Counted from the stretch's first letter, positions 11,831-25,522 are shown. The stretch is DNA of 64,000 bases from Dermatemys mawii (GCA_007922305.1 ML677364.1:15080606-15144605); one strand, 5' to 3'. Numbers and translations: made by a program. Notes: generated from the letters alone by a model not told the origin.

Positions 11831-14194
11831 TCTCATCAATCCCAGTGCAATGTTTAATTTACATGACTTCCCTGCCTTTCTAGCACACTGCTTGCTTGCT
11901 TATTCGCACACAAATCCAAGGTTTGGGTAGCCCAAACTCCCTGGCCCCATTATGTGGGTGGGTAGGCTAAGAGATACTTGAGCTCTAAATGAGATGAGCT
12001 GTAAAGTAGAGGAGAATGTTACAAACCACCATATGGACATTTTACCAGACACCTGCTTGCCTGAGAGCTACATTTACTAGCCAGAGACAAATTTGAAGGA
12101 TAGTGTAGTAAGGCTCAGGAGCAATATAGTTGAAAAGACTGTGGGGAAAGGGAACAAAGGGGAAGAGAGGAGGAGGTAATGGGATTCCAGTTTCATTTCT
12201 CTTTTGACCATCTGGTATATTACTTATACCAATGTTTTATATTGTGGAAAGTTTGGACTATTAGTTTTTTTGATACTTTTATTAACATAAAAAGCCTTTC
12301 TGGTGTTTAAAGATGTATTTGATGTCAAAATCTCGCTCGCTCACTTTTGAATACTGATTGTTTCCTATACTAGATTTCCAGTTATCTAGCTCTTCTCAAG
12401 AAGATTGAATCATTTGTCACCATTTATACTGACTCTAATTATTGGAGCTCTGTATATTTCAATATGCACTTCAGTTCAGAAGTGATTGCCCCAATCTTGT
12501 AAAGTGAAGTACTCCAACAACTTTCAATCACTTAAGGTTGGCTTCTAATTTATAACTTTGTAAAAATGAAAATAGTTTCTCCCTTAACCTGTCTAAAGCA
12601 AACCTGCTTGTTTGAGAGAGAACAGAATATTCTGCTCTTTGGAAGAAGCAGGGTTGAGAGTGACCTTTGGAATATGCTCTTGGGTCTGATTGGAGTACAA
12701 AAGTGCAATTTTCCCATCGCTGTGAAGAGAGAAGATGCAATTTACACTGATCGAAAACAATGTTGCCCATCTTTCAGATTAGAATGGGATTTTAGCCACA
12801 GCTTCCTAAATGAAAGGGGCTTTACTGGGCCATTGCTTCCTCTGAATGGTTATAACACTACTAGGCAAATTTTGTGCAAGCACTCTTTGGGAAGGGTGAA
12901 TTTAGCTATAGGGTCTGATTTTTTTTTCTCCCTCTGTGTCATCTTGATACCAATCAATATAAGTACTTGGTGCTGAAATACCTTACAGAATTAGCTGAAA
13001 CAGCCTACATAGCCATGGTGTGGCTATGCTAGAGTAATAACCACAAATTCAAAGAGCTATCAGTGAAATTTTGGGGAGACCAATGATACGTGAAAACAAA
13101 GGAGGATATAAAACAGAGGTAGTTGTTTTTTAGGCTACAGGGCTCCTGAGTTGGAGACAACTGATAAGCACGATTCCTTATGTTAAGGAACTCAGTCTGT
13201 AGCATAATATAAGTACTCAGATAAATCTATTACACTAAACAGTTTTCTGAACTGACGAAGTTGCAGAAACACTAGTTTTTACCTGTCTTTGGGTCCAGAT
13301 TGGATCTCAGTTGAATTAAATAGCAAAATTCATATTGAATTCAGAGGGAGTAGGAAGAACGTGGTTGTACATGTAATTCATAGAAAAGTAAAGTAGGTGG
13401 AATAAAGGTTAAAAGGCCCTGCTACAGTTGAAATCTGAGTGTGTCTTTCAATTTATGTTACTGGGAGCTAGATTCAGCTTGAGTAAAATTTTATCTGTCA
13501 CACCCATTTCTGGAACTGATATTAGTTGGTATGAATGGGAATGTATGGTGTTTCCTTACATCTTCCCACCTACCTCTTGTCGTATCTACACACCTTGATT
13601 TATTGATGAACTTTGTGAGATCAGTATTTGAACTGACTGTAATGTCAAGTGAGAGTATCAACTAAAGCTGGACACGTTCTTTAAAAAACCTGATCCATTA
13701 TATATAAATTCTCCCTCTCAGCCTCATTGAAACACTTTTACCTAGAACTTGAAAGGTACACATCCACTAGCATTACACATCCTCCACTAACATTCTGTTG
13801 TTTATGTATGCATTTTGCTTGATGCTTACTTCTCATATGTATTGGTTGGTAATCTGTATCTCTTCATCCACGCTCAGAGTGAAAAGCGATTGACTCATCA
13901 TTGGAACCTTTTAAATTTTAACAGCAAATGAGCAGAAAAAGGAAAGGTGTCAAAACATACAGGCAGTAAAACAGCTGAAAAGAGGATATTTTGTGGAATA
14001 GACAGTTTGTAATATGATATTTTAAACTGTCTACAAATGTGGTAATAGAGCCATGGTAATTAGACAGAAAATCTGTTTAGCTTCTGTTAGATTTTTAGTA
14101 CAGGATTATTTCCTAACGTATAATTTATAGTGTTTTGTGCAGCTCAGTTTTAAATCACTATAGTAATAATGCTAAAGCATAGATAGCTGGCCGG

Positions 14195-14375
14195 CTGTAT
14201 TGCTGGTTCTGTCATGGATTTCTACCATGCAACATTAGGCAAGTCATTTAATCACACTGTGCCTCAATTTCCACATCTGAAAAATGGCAACGATATTATT
14301 TACCTCAGAAGTATTATGAAGCTTAACATTTGTAAAGCGCTATGAGATTTCTGAGAAAAAGAGCTAGGAAAGTGT
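14195..14375 (+). repeat. MIR-like SINE
   Basis: The motifs 'ggcaagtcatttaatcacac', 'tgtgcctcaatttccacatc', 'tgaaaaatggcaacgata' and 'tttgtaaagcgctatgagat' occur in the sense order of MIR/CORE SINEs. Confidence 0.75.
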
Positions 14376-14408
14376 TCTATTTTAGCTTAGTGCAGCTTCC
14401 TGTATTAT

Positions 14409-14695
14409 CATGGTACATTTGCACTACATCTGGGATCATGCTTCCTAGCTCAGGTGGGCAGATGTGTTAACTCTGTTTGAGCTAGTGTTCTAAAAATAGC
14501 AATATGGGCACTGCAGGATTGGTGGGGGCATGAGCCCATCTGACCGCCTAGGTCTGTATTTTGATAGCTAGCCTGTGCCGCTGCCCAACATTCACATTGC
14601 TGTTTGCAGTGTGCTAGCTCAAGGAGACCTTGTGTGCGTCTCTCTATCCAGGCTGGGAGGCACTTTCCCAGCTGCAGTGTAGACGTACCCTTAGT
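14409..14695. mobile_element. MITE-like element with 'gtgtagacgtaccctt' end
   Basis: The left end, near 'gtacatttgcactacatct', is the imperfect reverse complement of the right end 'ctgcagtgtagacgtacc'. It carries inner repeated 'gctagc/agctagtg' segments. The family is judged by its ends only. Open frames of 125 and 63 codons on the two strands overlap it and are not genes. Confidence 0.5.
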
Positions 14696-15251
14696 CATAA
14701 TGGATCTCAGAGCAAGACAGTATTTCCTGCTATTGATAATACATTTTATTTTATTTGTTGTTTGATTTGTAAAATGTGCCAATCGCTGGGTTTCTGGGCA
14801 CTTGTCATTATGCACAGATGATCCCATTACCCCATGTTATATCACCTGGGACCAAGCTTCCCCTTCAACTCCTATTTTTACAATAGGAAAAACATAATTA
14901 CTAGAGGACATGACTTGCAGAGCAGAGAGAAGTTTTACATAAAATAATTTCACTTAATGTGTATAATACATGGTTCCCCTTTATCAAAAGGGCCTGGTTG
15001 GGGGAGACAGCATCATTATGATATGGTCAAGAGAAAACTAAATGATATTTCTGATTGAAAGATACACCTGTATAACATCACTAACCGCAGAGTTACTCCT
15101 GATTTACATCAGGATAAGGTGGAAAAGAACCAGGCCCACAGAGTGCAGATATCATAGGTATAAAAGGAGGGATGGAAACTAAGCAAGGCAATGAATAAAA
15201 GGCAGATAGAACCTGTATCTCTCCCTGTGTACTTGGGATTGTATTTTCTCG

Positions 15252-15548
15252 CATAAGAGTAGTCTATACTACCTCCCGGATTGGTGGGCAGTGATCGATC
15301 TATTGGTTTATCACATGTAGTTTAGATGCGATAAATCGATCCCCAAATGTGCTTTCCATCGACTCCTGTACTCCACCTCCGCAAGAGGCGGAAGCAGAAT
15401 CGACGGGGGAGTGGCAACGGTCCACTCGCCGCCATGTGGACGGCCAGGTAAGTCGACCCAAGATACACTGACTTCAGCTATGCTTTTCACTGAAGTTAAC
15501 GTATCTTAAGTCGACCCCCTTCCCCGCCCCCGCCCCGCTCGCAGACCA
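15252..15548 (+). mobile_element. CpG-rich MITE, forward copy
   Basis: The order is 'gtctatactacctcccgga', 'cagtgatcgatctattgg', 'tactccacctccgcaagagg', 'ccatgtggacggccaggtaa' and 'gatacactgacttcagctat'. The same sequence runs in reverse complement at 33560-33838, so it is a dispersed element. It explains the local CpG richness; I do not read it as a promoter. Confidence 0.7.
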
Positions 15549-18399
15549 GGCCTAAGAAAAGAAATGGCTGTTAAATGCAGTGTTTTGATAAATGCTTATG
15601 AAGGGAGCGGTTACTTCTTGGTGTTAGTATCAAATTTTCTTTCTTCACCTTTTCAGCAAATTTCTGAAAACCTTTAGCATATAAGGTGTTGATTTGTAAC
15701 GTACAGTAGGTAATTACCAGGCTTTCTTCACACATTTAGCAACACCTCCTACTCCTTGTCCTTATTTCAGTAGGCTGAGTGTTAGTTTTTTGTCAAATGC
15801 TTTTCCTGTGCCAAGCTATGGCTGCAGATACCTCCAGGAATCCCTTTAGTACAATGGTTTTCAGTTACTTTTTGGGAGCAAGATGGTGAAGTGGTGTTTA
15901 TGCTCTGCAAACCTGTTACATCTAAAGGCATGGTACAAATTCCTTCATTCTCTTACAGCTGTAAAGGAGTTAGTTGGCATTTGTCCACATGACAAAACCA
16001 TTACTGTTCAGCAAAATTTTCCATCTCTGGCATAATGTGAGTATAGTGGATAGTTATGTGCAGGCCTCCCTTCAACCTCAGTCCTCATCTGAGACACATC
16101 CACCAGCTTCTGCCACAGCATCTTGGTTGGTATAAGGGAGAGGAAAAAAGAAGTTTCTACTATTCTCCCTAGCCTTCAGCCTACATTTTTTTTGCCTCTT
16201 TTGCCATAAAAATCTCCAGTGGCAACCTCTGCTGCTCACTATTCTGCTTATGATTCCCTACTTGCCCACAGGTTTCTAAATAGTGGGAGCAATGCCACCC
16301 CAATCTTACGGACTTTACTTTGTTGCCGCTTGGCAAAATGATGACAGGCAGAAGAGGCCTAGGAACTGTGTGCAGCCTTAGGCTGGAAGATTACATTTGG
16401 ACTGTTCTCCTCATAACTATAAGGGCTAGGAACTTTTTTTTTTCCTTTTAATGAAAGTTTAAATTGTGTAGAAGCTGAAGGCTTAAGCCCCCACACTTAC
16501 CGTGGAGTGATTTTCACTTGCCGTTGGCAAATGGGTATGGATTTTCTAAGCATTAGAATAATATTTTATTTCGTTGGTTCTATTTACTAACTTTCTGTAA
16601 GGGCTAAAGAACTATTGGGATTGGAACCTTGTTGTCACACAGCCTAATCAGATGACTACCTTAGCTTCCTTTCTAAGAACTGTTGGTTGGACAGAATTAT
16701 CCAGAAGCCAGGCATTTACAATGAAGAATAGCAGAGCAGATGAATTATTTTGTAATATACCATTTTAAAGTTGGTGAAGATGCTTTTAAGCTTTGCACTG
16801 TTAAATTACCCATGTAAATAAAAATCTAGGAAAAGTATCTGAATGTTTAGGATGAGAAAAAGTGAGAGAATAACATTGTAGCTGGCTGAGCTCACTATAC
16901 TATTTCCTTTACCTAGCCTGAAAAACTTGATTGTGCTGTGTGGTGTCACATTGAATGATTTTGTGTCTGGCAACAGCACTCATCTATTCACCTTCCTTTC
17001 AACCTGAGTGTTGCTATATGAAAACAACTCTGAACTCTATACCAGTCATTCCTGTCATCAAGCTAAATATTCACCTTTCTTTTGTGTCCCACCAGTTACC
17101 TGCAGGCCATTTATTTGTATGTACGTTATTCAATTAGCCAAATACATAAAAACCCTATTTCTAGGGTTGATCGTTTAAAATATTAATCTTTAATGGTGTT
17201 AACATTATTTAATTGAACAGTGAACAATAAAGGAATTATACTTTTGTGTCTGTGGGTGTTGTAATATTCCAACATATGCCAGTCCAAAAATAACTTGGAT
17301 TAGGGAAAAAGCTCAGTAAAGTGCTGTATTGGATACAGTTTGTGCTCCATGATAAACTTGTAGGATTTTGCTTCAAAAAGTTGTAATCTAAAGGCCATGT
17401 GACTGCTGTGACCTTGCATCTTGATTATGACTGGCATTTTAAGGGTTATTTCCTTAAATTTAAATAATACCTTTCTGCAATGCAAATAATTTTATTTTGA
17501 CTAATTTTATTTCCACACAGAAAAGTTGAAAATTTGCCAATAATTAGTTATAAAGCAGCTAATGTCTGGTTTACTTCTATAGTGCCATTGTGATTGCACA
17601 CACATTTTTAGCAGGACATTTGATGGGACTCTAGAAAAATAACTTGAAAGAATATGGATCTCACTTTACATATTTCATAGCAAAAATTATGAGCCCGAGA
17701 GAGTCCTTCCAGCAGAAGAGATTAAAACCATTAGACAGTTCCAAATTGGTGTGATTGACTTAAAGACTGTGTGGAATAATGAATGTTTTTGAAATGAAGG
17801 GGAATTACTAACAGATATTCAGTCAGATTTTGATCTCATTACTAGCAGTGTAAATCATTAGTGACTTAACTGAAGTCAATGGAATTACTCGGGAGTTACA
17901 CATCTGCAAATGAGAGCAGAATCTGGCTCATCTCTTCAGGATCTGAGAGATTTTAAATGCTTAAAGTAAGATGCAAACACTGTCAAGGAGGATTTCTCCT
18001 GTGTAGCAAAACAAACTGAGAAAGCACAACACCTTCCCATGAGGGGTCTTCTCCAACTTTGAGCAATACCTAGATCATGGTGTTACACACAATAAGAAGG
18101 TCTTCATGTATTGGGAGACTACGTTAATCCCAAATCTATTCTGGAAACTAAGACCAGCTCTTCACTGAAAAAATGTGTGTTTAATATTGAGATTGCTTTT
18201 TCATTGTAAATCCTATTGGAGTCAAGGCACTGTAGTTTTACCTAGATGTAGTTAGTCAAAGCCCATGCTGTTCCATCTAAGGTTTGTAACCCAAGTGGAG
18301 CAATTAGCTAATAATGCAATCCACAAAAGCCAGCACACTAGGCAGGCAGAGACACTCATCTCCCTGGAAAAATGATGGTGTGAAGAGTCACTGTCAGTC

Positions 18400-18478
18400 C
18401 CACAGCAAGACTATGGGTGAGCCAGGCATCCTGACTCCTAGTCCTGTGCTTTAACAACTAGATGATGCTCCTTCTAAC
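18400..18478 (-). repeat. tRNA-like SINE head fragment, antisense
   Basis: The reverse complement reads 'catctagttgttaaagcac' followed by 'aggagtcaggatgcctgg', the A-box side of a MIR-like SINE. It is truncated. Confidence 0.5.
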
Positions 18479-18751
18479 ATACACAATGCTTGTTCGTTGT
18501 TGATTACCTGTGCAGGTAAATTACTCTGTGAGCAACTAGTTAAAGGACATGTTAAAATTAAAATATATTTAAAAGAGAAATTCTCTTGGCTGTGGTTACA
18601 GCCAACTGCATGGATTTTTAAAGCTGACAGAAAGATTACAATTTGTTTACTTTTTACCATTAATGCTGTTTAATTCTGTGCTTCACCTTGCCTCAACTAT
18701 GAAAAGCACATTGGTCAGTTTTGCTTTTGTTTGTACTCAGCTTTTAGAAGA

Positions 18752-18870
18752 CAAGGTGGGTGAGGTAACGTCTTTTATTGGACCAACTTCTATTGGTGAA
18801 AGTGACAAGCTTCTGAGCTCTTCTTCAGGTCTGGCAAAGGTACTGGCAATGGGGGATACCAATGAGAGGA
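18752..18870 (+). repeat. Dispersed repeat ('ttttattggaccaacttc')
   Basis: The sequence 'aaggtgggtgaggtaacgtc', 'ttttattggaccaacttct' and 'gagctcttcttcaggtct' is matched in antisense at 62655-62735. I recall it as a common turtle repeat; its class is unknown to me. Confidence 0.6.
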
Positions 18871-18989
18871 GCATGTACTATGTCCCTCTTTTCTCTTTGA
18901 GATAAGCACCGAAGTCCAGACTGCAGGAAGGTACCCATCTCCGCTAGCCATCCATGAAAGGGAACCCATCTGGAGTCAGGTGGCTCGGG

Positions 18990-19205
18990 GTAGGTTTACA
19001 TGGACATGAGTGGCTTGTCCAGCTGACTCAGGCTCTAAGGGGCTGTTTAATTGCAGTGCAGATCTTTTGGGCTCAAGCTGCAGCCAAGCCTGAATGTCTA
19101 CATCATAATTAAACAGACCCTTGGTCTGAGCCTCATGAGTTTGAGTCAGCTGTCATGGGCCAGCCACAGGTGTGTAACTGTAGTGTAGACATATCCAAGG
19201 CACCT
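18990..19205. mobile_element. Long fold-back MITE
   Basis: The left half ('gtccagctgactcaggctct', 'ggggctgtttaattgcagtg') and right half ('ataattaaacagaccctt', 'tgagtttgagtcagctgtca', 'gtagtgtagacatatcc') are reverse complements over about 90 bases with scattered mismatches. A related right half lies at 62505-62645. Confidence 0.7.
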
Positions 19206-19324
19206 ATGGTCTTTCTTGTGGGAATGCCTTAGGTGCCTGCTGCACGCCACACAAAACAACTAGAGGAGGAGAGAGTGGAGTCCATCTTATAACTTTTAGA
19301 TCAGTAGTTACTCACCTGGGATGA

Positions 19325-19412
19325 GGTCCCCTCCCCCGCTGTGAGAGAGAAGGGATTTGAACAGGGGTCTCCCACCACTCAGGAGTGTTCTCTAACCACT
19401 GAGCTATGCGAT
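19325..19412 (-). repeat. tRNA-like SINE head, antisense
   Basis: The reverse complement gives 'gcatagctcagtggttagag' (A-box-like) and 'tgttcaaatcccttctct' (B-box-like), spaced as in a tRNA-derived SINE promoter. Confidence 0.6.
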
Positions 19413-22279
19413 GTTCTGATGTAGGACTTCCTCAATCTCTTCTGTTCCACTGTGGATAAATAATGAAAGAGTAATTGAAGCAAGGGGACAGTACCCACTG
19501 TACTCTAAACATTATGGTAGAGAATCACCCCCTGCCTCCTCAGGCCCAGTGACTATTTAAGTATTTATTCACACTGGAATGGTCATTGGGACAGGACAGA
19601 TAAGAGACATCATGGATTGCTTTGGGGCCCAGGTGGGAGGCAGCCGTGCAGATGCAGAAACATAGGCATTGAGGGAACTTTTACACTGAAAACTTAGGCA
19701 CGGAGTGAGTTAAGGCACCTACAGGGTTCAGCAGGAATTTTGTGGATAGCAGTGGAGCCTAAAACTGCACCTAAAATGCCTAAACTTGAAATTTAGGCAT
19801 CTAAGTCTGGGGTTTAAGTATCTAAGTACCTTTATGGATTGGGTGATGACTGGTCTGTCAACTTTATAAATACAGTTCTAGTGAGAAGGTTGGGTTTTTC
19901 CTTTCCCATTCCTCCAGCATTAAACATCACTCCATCAGCTTCTCTTCCTCAGTGTGCATCCAGCATCTATCACTTTTCTGACTTCTTCCCATCTATTTGC
20001 TTCTCCATTTCCCTCTCCTCACAACCACCTCATTCTCAGTGACTTCCACTTATACTAAAATGTAGCAAAGTCAAAGCAGTGAACAAAACTAATGATTTGG
20101 GGCATTGAAACAAGTGCTGGGGATGTGTATCTGAAATATATAAAAAAGTGGTAGGTTGAAAGGGAGGTCATAGGGAGAAGGGGAAAGAAGCAGGAGGCAT
20201 ATTTAGAGTCAGAGGAGGTAGAAGATAATATACTTGGGGCCGCTGGAAAGCCGTTCAATCTAAGGAAATTTTTTTTGTAACATCACTACAGTTGAAACTG
20301 CAAATATCAGTACAGAAAATGAATGAAAACGGAATATGCCTAAATATACTGAACAGAGAATTGTGGAATAAAAAGAAAATGAGGGGGAAAAAAAATCTGC
20401 ATTTGTGTAGGCTGCCCTCATCATTCTTCATAGAGGTTGTCTTGGATTGGGATGGATTTACCTCTACTGTGGGCTATTTTCAATGTTCATTCCTATTTAA
20501 TTAATTCTTATTTATCTAACTTTGTCAAATGTGCCCATTAAGTAGGTACATACATGTGTTTGTGCCCTGTAGGTGAATTTGTCTTTTATCCATGTATATA
20601 ATTGTAGCACTGTCTACAAATGGACCATCCTGCCCCCATCATCAATTAAGTCCTAGTGCTTCTTATCCCAGCGCAGACCCAATCCCTGGGGAAAATACTA
20701 AGAAATAGATCTTGAAGTGCAGACTCACTTGGACCAAGGAATATTAGCTTAGAAAGAGTTAGTTATTATTTCTTTGTGAAAGTCTTGAATGTTGGAAGTA
20801 AAAGATTTCCAAAATTCTTCAACTGGAATGAATTTTAAGGAACTTGGGCCCTGATCCAGCAAAGTGCTTAAACACATCCTTAACTTTAAGTATGTGAATG
20901 ATCCCACTAAGGGCACTGGTGTGAAATTGGAGCTATACACTGGAGAAGCAGGCCCCTTGATTCTGTGTTGAAAGCTGTTTTGTGGCAGGACCTGTTTGTT
21001 GTTTATGCATTTGCTGTATTCTTCCTGCTTGTCAAAGTCCCATCAGCACTGGGCCCCTTCTTGTTCCCTTGATCCATTATGCTGTAGTCCACCTCCAAAT
21101 TATTGTTCTCAGTTGTTTCATCTATTGTTTCAGAGTGGCACATATCATCCAGCTACTGCTTTGGCCACCTTCCTCCTTTTGTTTGCATCTTCAGTGATCC
21201 TACTACCTTCTACCATACTCACTTGTACATTGAATGAGATAGAACTTACCATAGCATTTTGGTAGAGTCCAACATGCCACACAAGTTACAGTGCCCACAC
21301 AATGTGATAATAAGGGTTTATTAAATAGTAGTCTTATTATTGATTTTTAGCATTTCTAACAATTCTGCTAAGTCAAGCTGTATTTTCACTGTATGGCTGA
21401 AAGGAACATATCTGGCCTAGAGACTATTTCTTTGCCAAATTACAAATCTCTGCTTTGTCTTGTTTAGATACAAGAGCTGTTCAGAGAAAAGGGGCAATTT
21501 CTTATTTCATTCTAGAAAATATCTTTTTTTTTAATTCTCTCTCTTCATTTTCAAAAACTGCAGACACATTTTTTGCTCAACTTCTATTTTCAAGTCTCCT
21601 CATGGAGAGGGCAGACCTGGAAAATATTAGCCTGAAAGATAAAAGCTTTGCAAAGTAATAAACACCCGAAAAAGGCCTTTGGAATAGAAAATTTAGTGCT
21701 CAATCCAGCTGTAATTTCAACCTTAACTCTTAGGACCTGATTGTAGGCCCCTTATTTAGATGAGCGGACAGTTATTCAGATAGGTAGTCAGTGGGGCTAC
21801 TGCAATGAATAACTGCTCCCCAGGTGAATAAGATGGGGGAGGCTGCATAACCTAGCCTTTAATGAAGTTTTATTTATTGGAGAATATATTTATTGGGGCG
21901 AGTATACACACAACTCTCATTTTAAAAATAACAGAATCATTTTTTAAAAATGAGGGCATACCTAAACATGGGACAAGGGCTACCCAAAGAGGATAACAGA
22001 AATACATGTTCTTTCAGTTACAAGGAAATTGTGGGTTTAAGATACCAAGGGTGGGACTCCTGGCTTTGTTGAAGTTAATGGAAGTGTTGCAATGGATTTC
22101 AGTGAAGCCAGGGTTTACCCAAGATGTGTATAGGAAGAGAAAACTCATCTCAAGTGGTATGTTTGAAGACTACTTAAAATATGGGATAGTTACTACATTT
22201 TAGGGGTTCTTTTCTTAGGTAATCCGAGGTTATCTAAGGTAATCCAAGGTTGGACAGATCAAAGCCTGCTGCTTTTTGA

Positions 22280-22800
22280 GCTAGTGTGAGACTTTTATTA
22301 TATATTTGTTGTTTGTGTTATACTGGTGTCTTGCAGCACTAGTGATGGAACAGGATCCCCTTGAGCGAGGTGCTGTACAAACAGAGCAAAAAGTCCCTCC
22401 TGTAAGGCCTTACAAGCTAAGAATAAGATAAGAGACAGCAGATGGATACAGGCAGATAGGGGAGTACAATTAAGCAATGAGACCATATTGATCAGCATGG
22501 TATGTGGTGGTCTTGGCACACTTGCAGCCTCACCACTGTCAAGTTTTTTATAGACCTGACAGCAAAGGAGTTTTCAGGAGGAATTTGAAGGTGGATAATG
22601 AGGTAGCTTTGTCGATGTTTACAGAGAGTGTCTCCAAACCATGTGGGGCAACATGAGGAAAAGCATAAAGGGATTTGAAAATGTGGTAGTGGAGGCTGGC
22701 ATGATAGGCTGATTGGAGGTGAACACTGGCAGCTCAGTAGGAATTGAGAGATGACCGGTAGGGTGGTGGTGACTGAAAAGTGGTGATATCTACTCCACTT
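22280..22800 (-). repeat. SINE tail plus longer amniote-type repeat, antisense
   Basis: The stretch 'cgaggtgctgtacaaacaga' at 22360-22390 matches the SINE tail fragments at 2690 and 25765. It is followed by 'gataagagacagcagatgga', 'agacctgacagcaaaggag' and 'gatgaccggtagggtggtgg'. I recall this composite block from turtle genomes. The exact family and boundaries are uncertain. Confidence 0.5.
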
Positions 22801-23094
22801 CCTAGGAACACTGTACTGCTGAAGACTAAAATATTTAATTTCTCTTCCTGAGCGTCCAGTAGTTGACTCTCAAAAGAAAGAAAACCCCTATTAATTTTAC
22901 AAATGCCACATTTTTTTTCACTGAAAGATTCCCCAGACTCAGATCACCCTCTGGTTTTATTTTATTTTTGTGATTTATTTTTCACCAAAACAATAAGTCA
23001 AAGTCATGGCTTGTTCAACCGTTCTTCTTGTTTAGCTGGAATTCCTTTTCTGTTGCTGCTGTTGGGGTTTTTTCATATAAGGCTTGATTGTGCA

Positions 23095-24811
23095 ACCCTT
23101 AAACCACATCGATGTAATCCTTACCCACATGAAGAGTCCCATTAAAGAAGCCAAAGTACTGTCCCAAATTGATGTGTCAATAGAAAAGGTTTTAGAGCAA
23201 ACCAGTAAACTAAACAGAAATAAGTCACCAAGCCTAGATGGTATTTGCCCAAGACTTCCAAAGGAACTCAAATATAAAATTACAGAACTATTGACTGTTC
23301 TACATAACCTGTCACTGAAATCCGCCTCTGTAGCAGATGACAGGGGATCCAGCTAAAGGGGATCCTGGCAATTACAGGGCAGTGAGTCTAACTTCAATTC
23401 CAGGTAAATTGGTAGAAACAATAGTAAAGAACAGAATTATCGCACACAGATAAACATGGTGTGTTAAGGAAGAGTCAACCTGGCTTTTATAAAGGGAAAT
23501 CATGCATCACATCTGTAAGAATTCGAGGGAGTCAACAAGCATGTGATTAAGGGGGATCCAGTCGATAAAGTGTATTTGGATTTTCAGAAAGTCTTTGACA
23601 ACGTCTCTCACCAAAGGTTATTAAGAAAACTGGGGTAAGAAGGAAAGTCCTCTTATGGATTAGTAACTGGTTGAAAGATAGGAAACAAGGGTAAGAATGA
23701 ATGGTCAGTTTTTCACAGTGGTCCTCCAAAGATCTGTACTGGGACCTCTGCTGTTCAACGTATTCATTACTGATTTGGAAATAGTGAAAGTGAGATGGCA
23801 AAGTTTGCAGATGCTAAAAATTATTGAAGATATGTAAGTCCAAATCAGCCTGTGAGAAGTTACAGAGGTATATCACAGAATTGGGTGACTGGGCTACAAA
23901 ATGACAGATGAAATTCAACATTGATAGGTGCAAAGTTATGCACATTGGAAAAAATAATCCCAGCTAGAGATGTACAATGATGGGTTCGAAATAAGCTTTA
24001 ACCACCCAAGAAAGAAATCTTGGCGTTACCATGGATAGTTCTCTGAAAAATTCTCCTGAATGTGCAACAGTGATCAAATTTGCTAACAGTATATTAGGAT
24101 CTATTAGGAAAATGATAGAAAATAAGACAGAAAACATGATGCAGCTATATAAATCCATGGTGTGCCCACACCTTGAACATTGTGTCCCATTCTGGTTGCC
24201 CCATCTGAAAAAGGATATAATGGAAGTGGAAGAGATTCAGAGGAGGATAATAAAAGACAATTACGGGTATGGAAATATAAGGAGAGGCTAAAAAGATTAG
24301 TGCTGTTCAGCTTAGAAAAGAGATGACTAAGGGGGACAATGACATTATAGAGGTCTATAAAATCATGAATAGTGTAGAAAAAATTATTAAAGAAGCATTA
24401 ATTACCTTTTCAAACAACACAAAAACCAGAGGTCACCTTTTGAAATTAATAGTCAGCAGGTTTAATACAAACAGCAGGAATTACTTTTGTCACTCAGCTA
24501 AACTGTGGAACTCATTGTCATTGGATGCTGTGATGGTCAGAAGTATAACTGGGTTCAAGAAACAACTGGATACATTAATGGAGGATAGGTTCATTAATGG
24601 GTATTAGCCAAGATGGTCAGGGACACAACCCCATGCTTGGAGTGACCCTAAACCTCTGACTGCCAGAAGCCAGGAGTAGAAGACAGAAGTGGATAACTCC
24701 ATAATCGTATTGTTATGTACAGTCCCCCTGAAGCTCTGGTATGGGTCACTGTTGGAGACTGGACGCTGGGCAAGATGGACCAAGGTCTGACCCAGTATAG
24801 CGTTCTGATGT
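23095..24811 (+). mobile_element. CR1-type LINE, 5'-truncated, decayed ORF2 and 3' end
   Basis: A sense-strand CR1 copy of about 1.7 kb. Decayed ORF2 includes a reverse-transcriptase stretch V-Y-L-D-F-Q-K-V-F-D near 23570-23600 (the CR1 YLDFSKAFD motif) and, at 24031-24291, the tail region with V-C-P-H-L-E-H-C-V-P-F-W. The segment at 24420-24600 encodes the typical R-F-N-T-N-S-R-N-Y-F and L-W-N-S-L ending. The 3' end reads 'agatggaccaaggtctgacc' then 'gttctgatgt', a CR1 subfamily terminus. Several stops and frameshifts break the frame, so it is inactive. It ends 711 bases before the DHRSX exon. Confidence 0.85.
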
Positions 24812-25435
24812 ACTTACATGAGTAAGAATTACACAGTTCAGTTCATAATGAACAAAATATGGGCTATAACTGATAAACCCTCACATTTTCTCAGGAGCAT
24901 ATGTTTTTATCTGGTTTTAATATTTTTATTTTCTATAGACTGGGATGCAGAAATGTTGGGAAGTGGACATCAGGAATTTTGTTTTGACTTTTTTTTTTTT
25001 TTGGTGATTTTTGCTCTCTATTATTGGGGAAGCAAATGGAGAGCCCTTTCCAAAAGGGTCTGAATGATATCATGCTACTAACTGAAAAATTCTTATATTA
25101 TTCCTGTATGCATGTTTGACTAAATAAGCAGTCTGTAAATTGACTTGTAACAGCTGTCACGCTGTCTTTAGACAATAGAAATAGCTAAGCCGAAATTCTT
25201 AAACAACAGATTGTTGCAGGACAACAACAATAACAACAGAATGCATGCAAATAGAAATGACTACATTTTTCTAATTGGACATCTATCATTTGTGTGTCAT
25301 CAACCACAGTCTTTTGTGAACTACTAATACTAGAAAATTATATTATAGTTAATAAAGGTAAGTATTATGTTCCTTTTATTGCCTACCAGATTTGTTGCTG
25401 CATTTTTTATTGGCCAAAGTTGAGTGATCCATTAA

Positions 25436-25462
25436 ATGTATGTATGTATGTATGTATTTATA
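25436..25462. repeat. (TGTA)n microsatellite
   Basis: Short tandem tetranucleotide run 'tgtatgtatgtatgtatg', 61-87 bases upstream of the DHRSX exon. Confidence 0.85.
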
Positions 25463-25522
25463 TGTACCTTATATCCTTATTGTTACTGTTAATTAACTAG
25501 TTATTTTTTTCTCTTCATGTAG

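Larger units (their letters stand above)
1..25522 (+). other. DHRSX: DHRSX intron 1 (3' part), with repeats
   Basis: Everything upstream of the first visible exon is taken as intron. No CpG-rich promoter, first-exon signal peptide or other conserved coding exon was seen. Recognisable repeats are listed separately. The long stretches 1-1530, 2800-4700, 5890-6180, 8540-11460, 11840-14190, 15550-18400 and 19860-22280 hold only AT-rich unique sequence and very degraded fragments. Examples are motifs like 'gtcaatggaattact' at 17870-17935 and 'ccctgatccagcaaag' near 20850. Exon 1 is inferred to lie before base 1. Confidence 0.7.

Noticed and set aside
14450..14827. 125-codon minus-strand frame
   Set aside because: It overlaps a MITE-like element whose ends are recognisable; no domain seen.
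15361..15540. CpG-rich patch as a DHRSX promoter or first exon
   Set aside because: The same sequence recurs in reverse at 33560-33838, so it is a dispersed element; no signal-peptide-like first exon is there.
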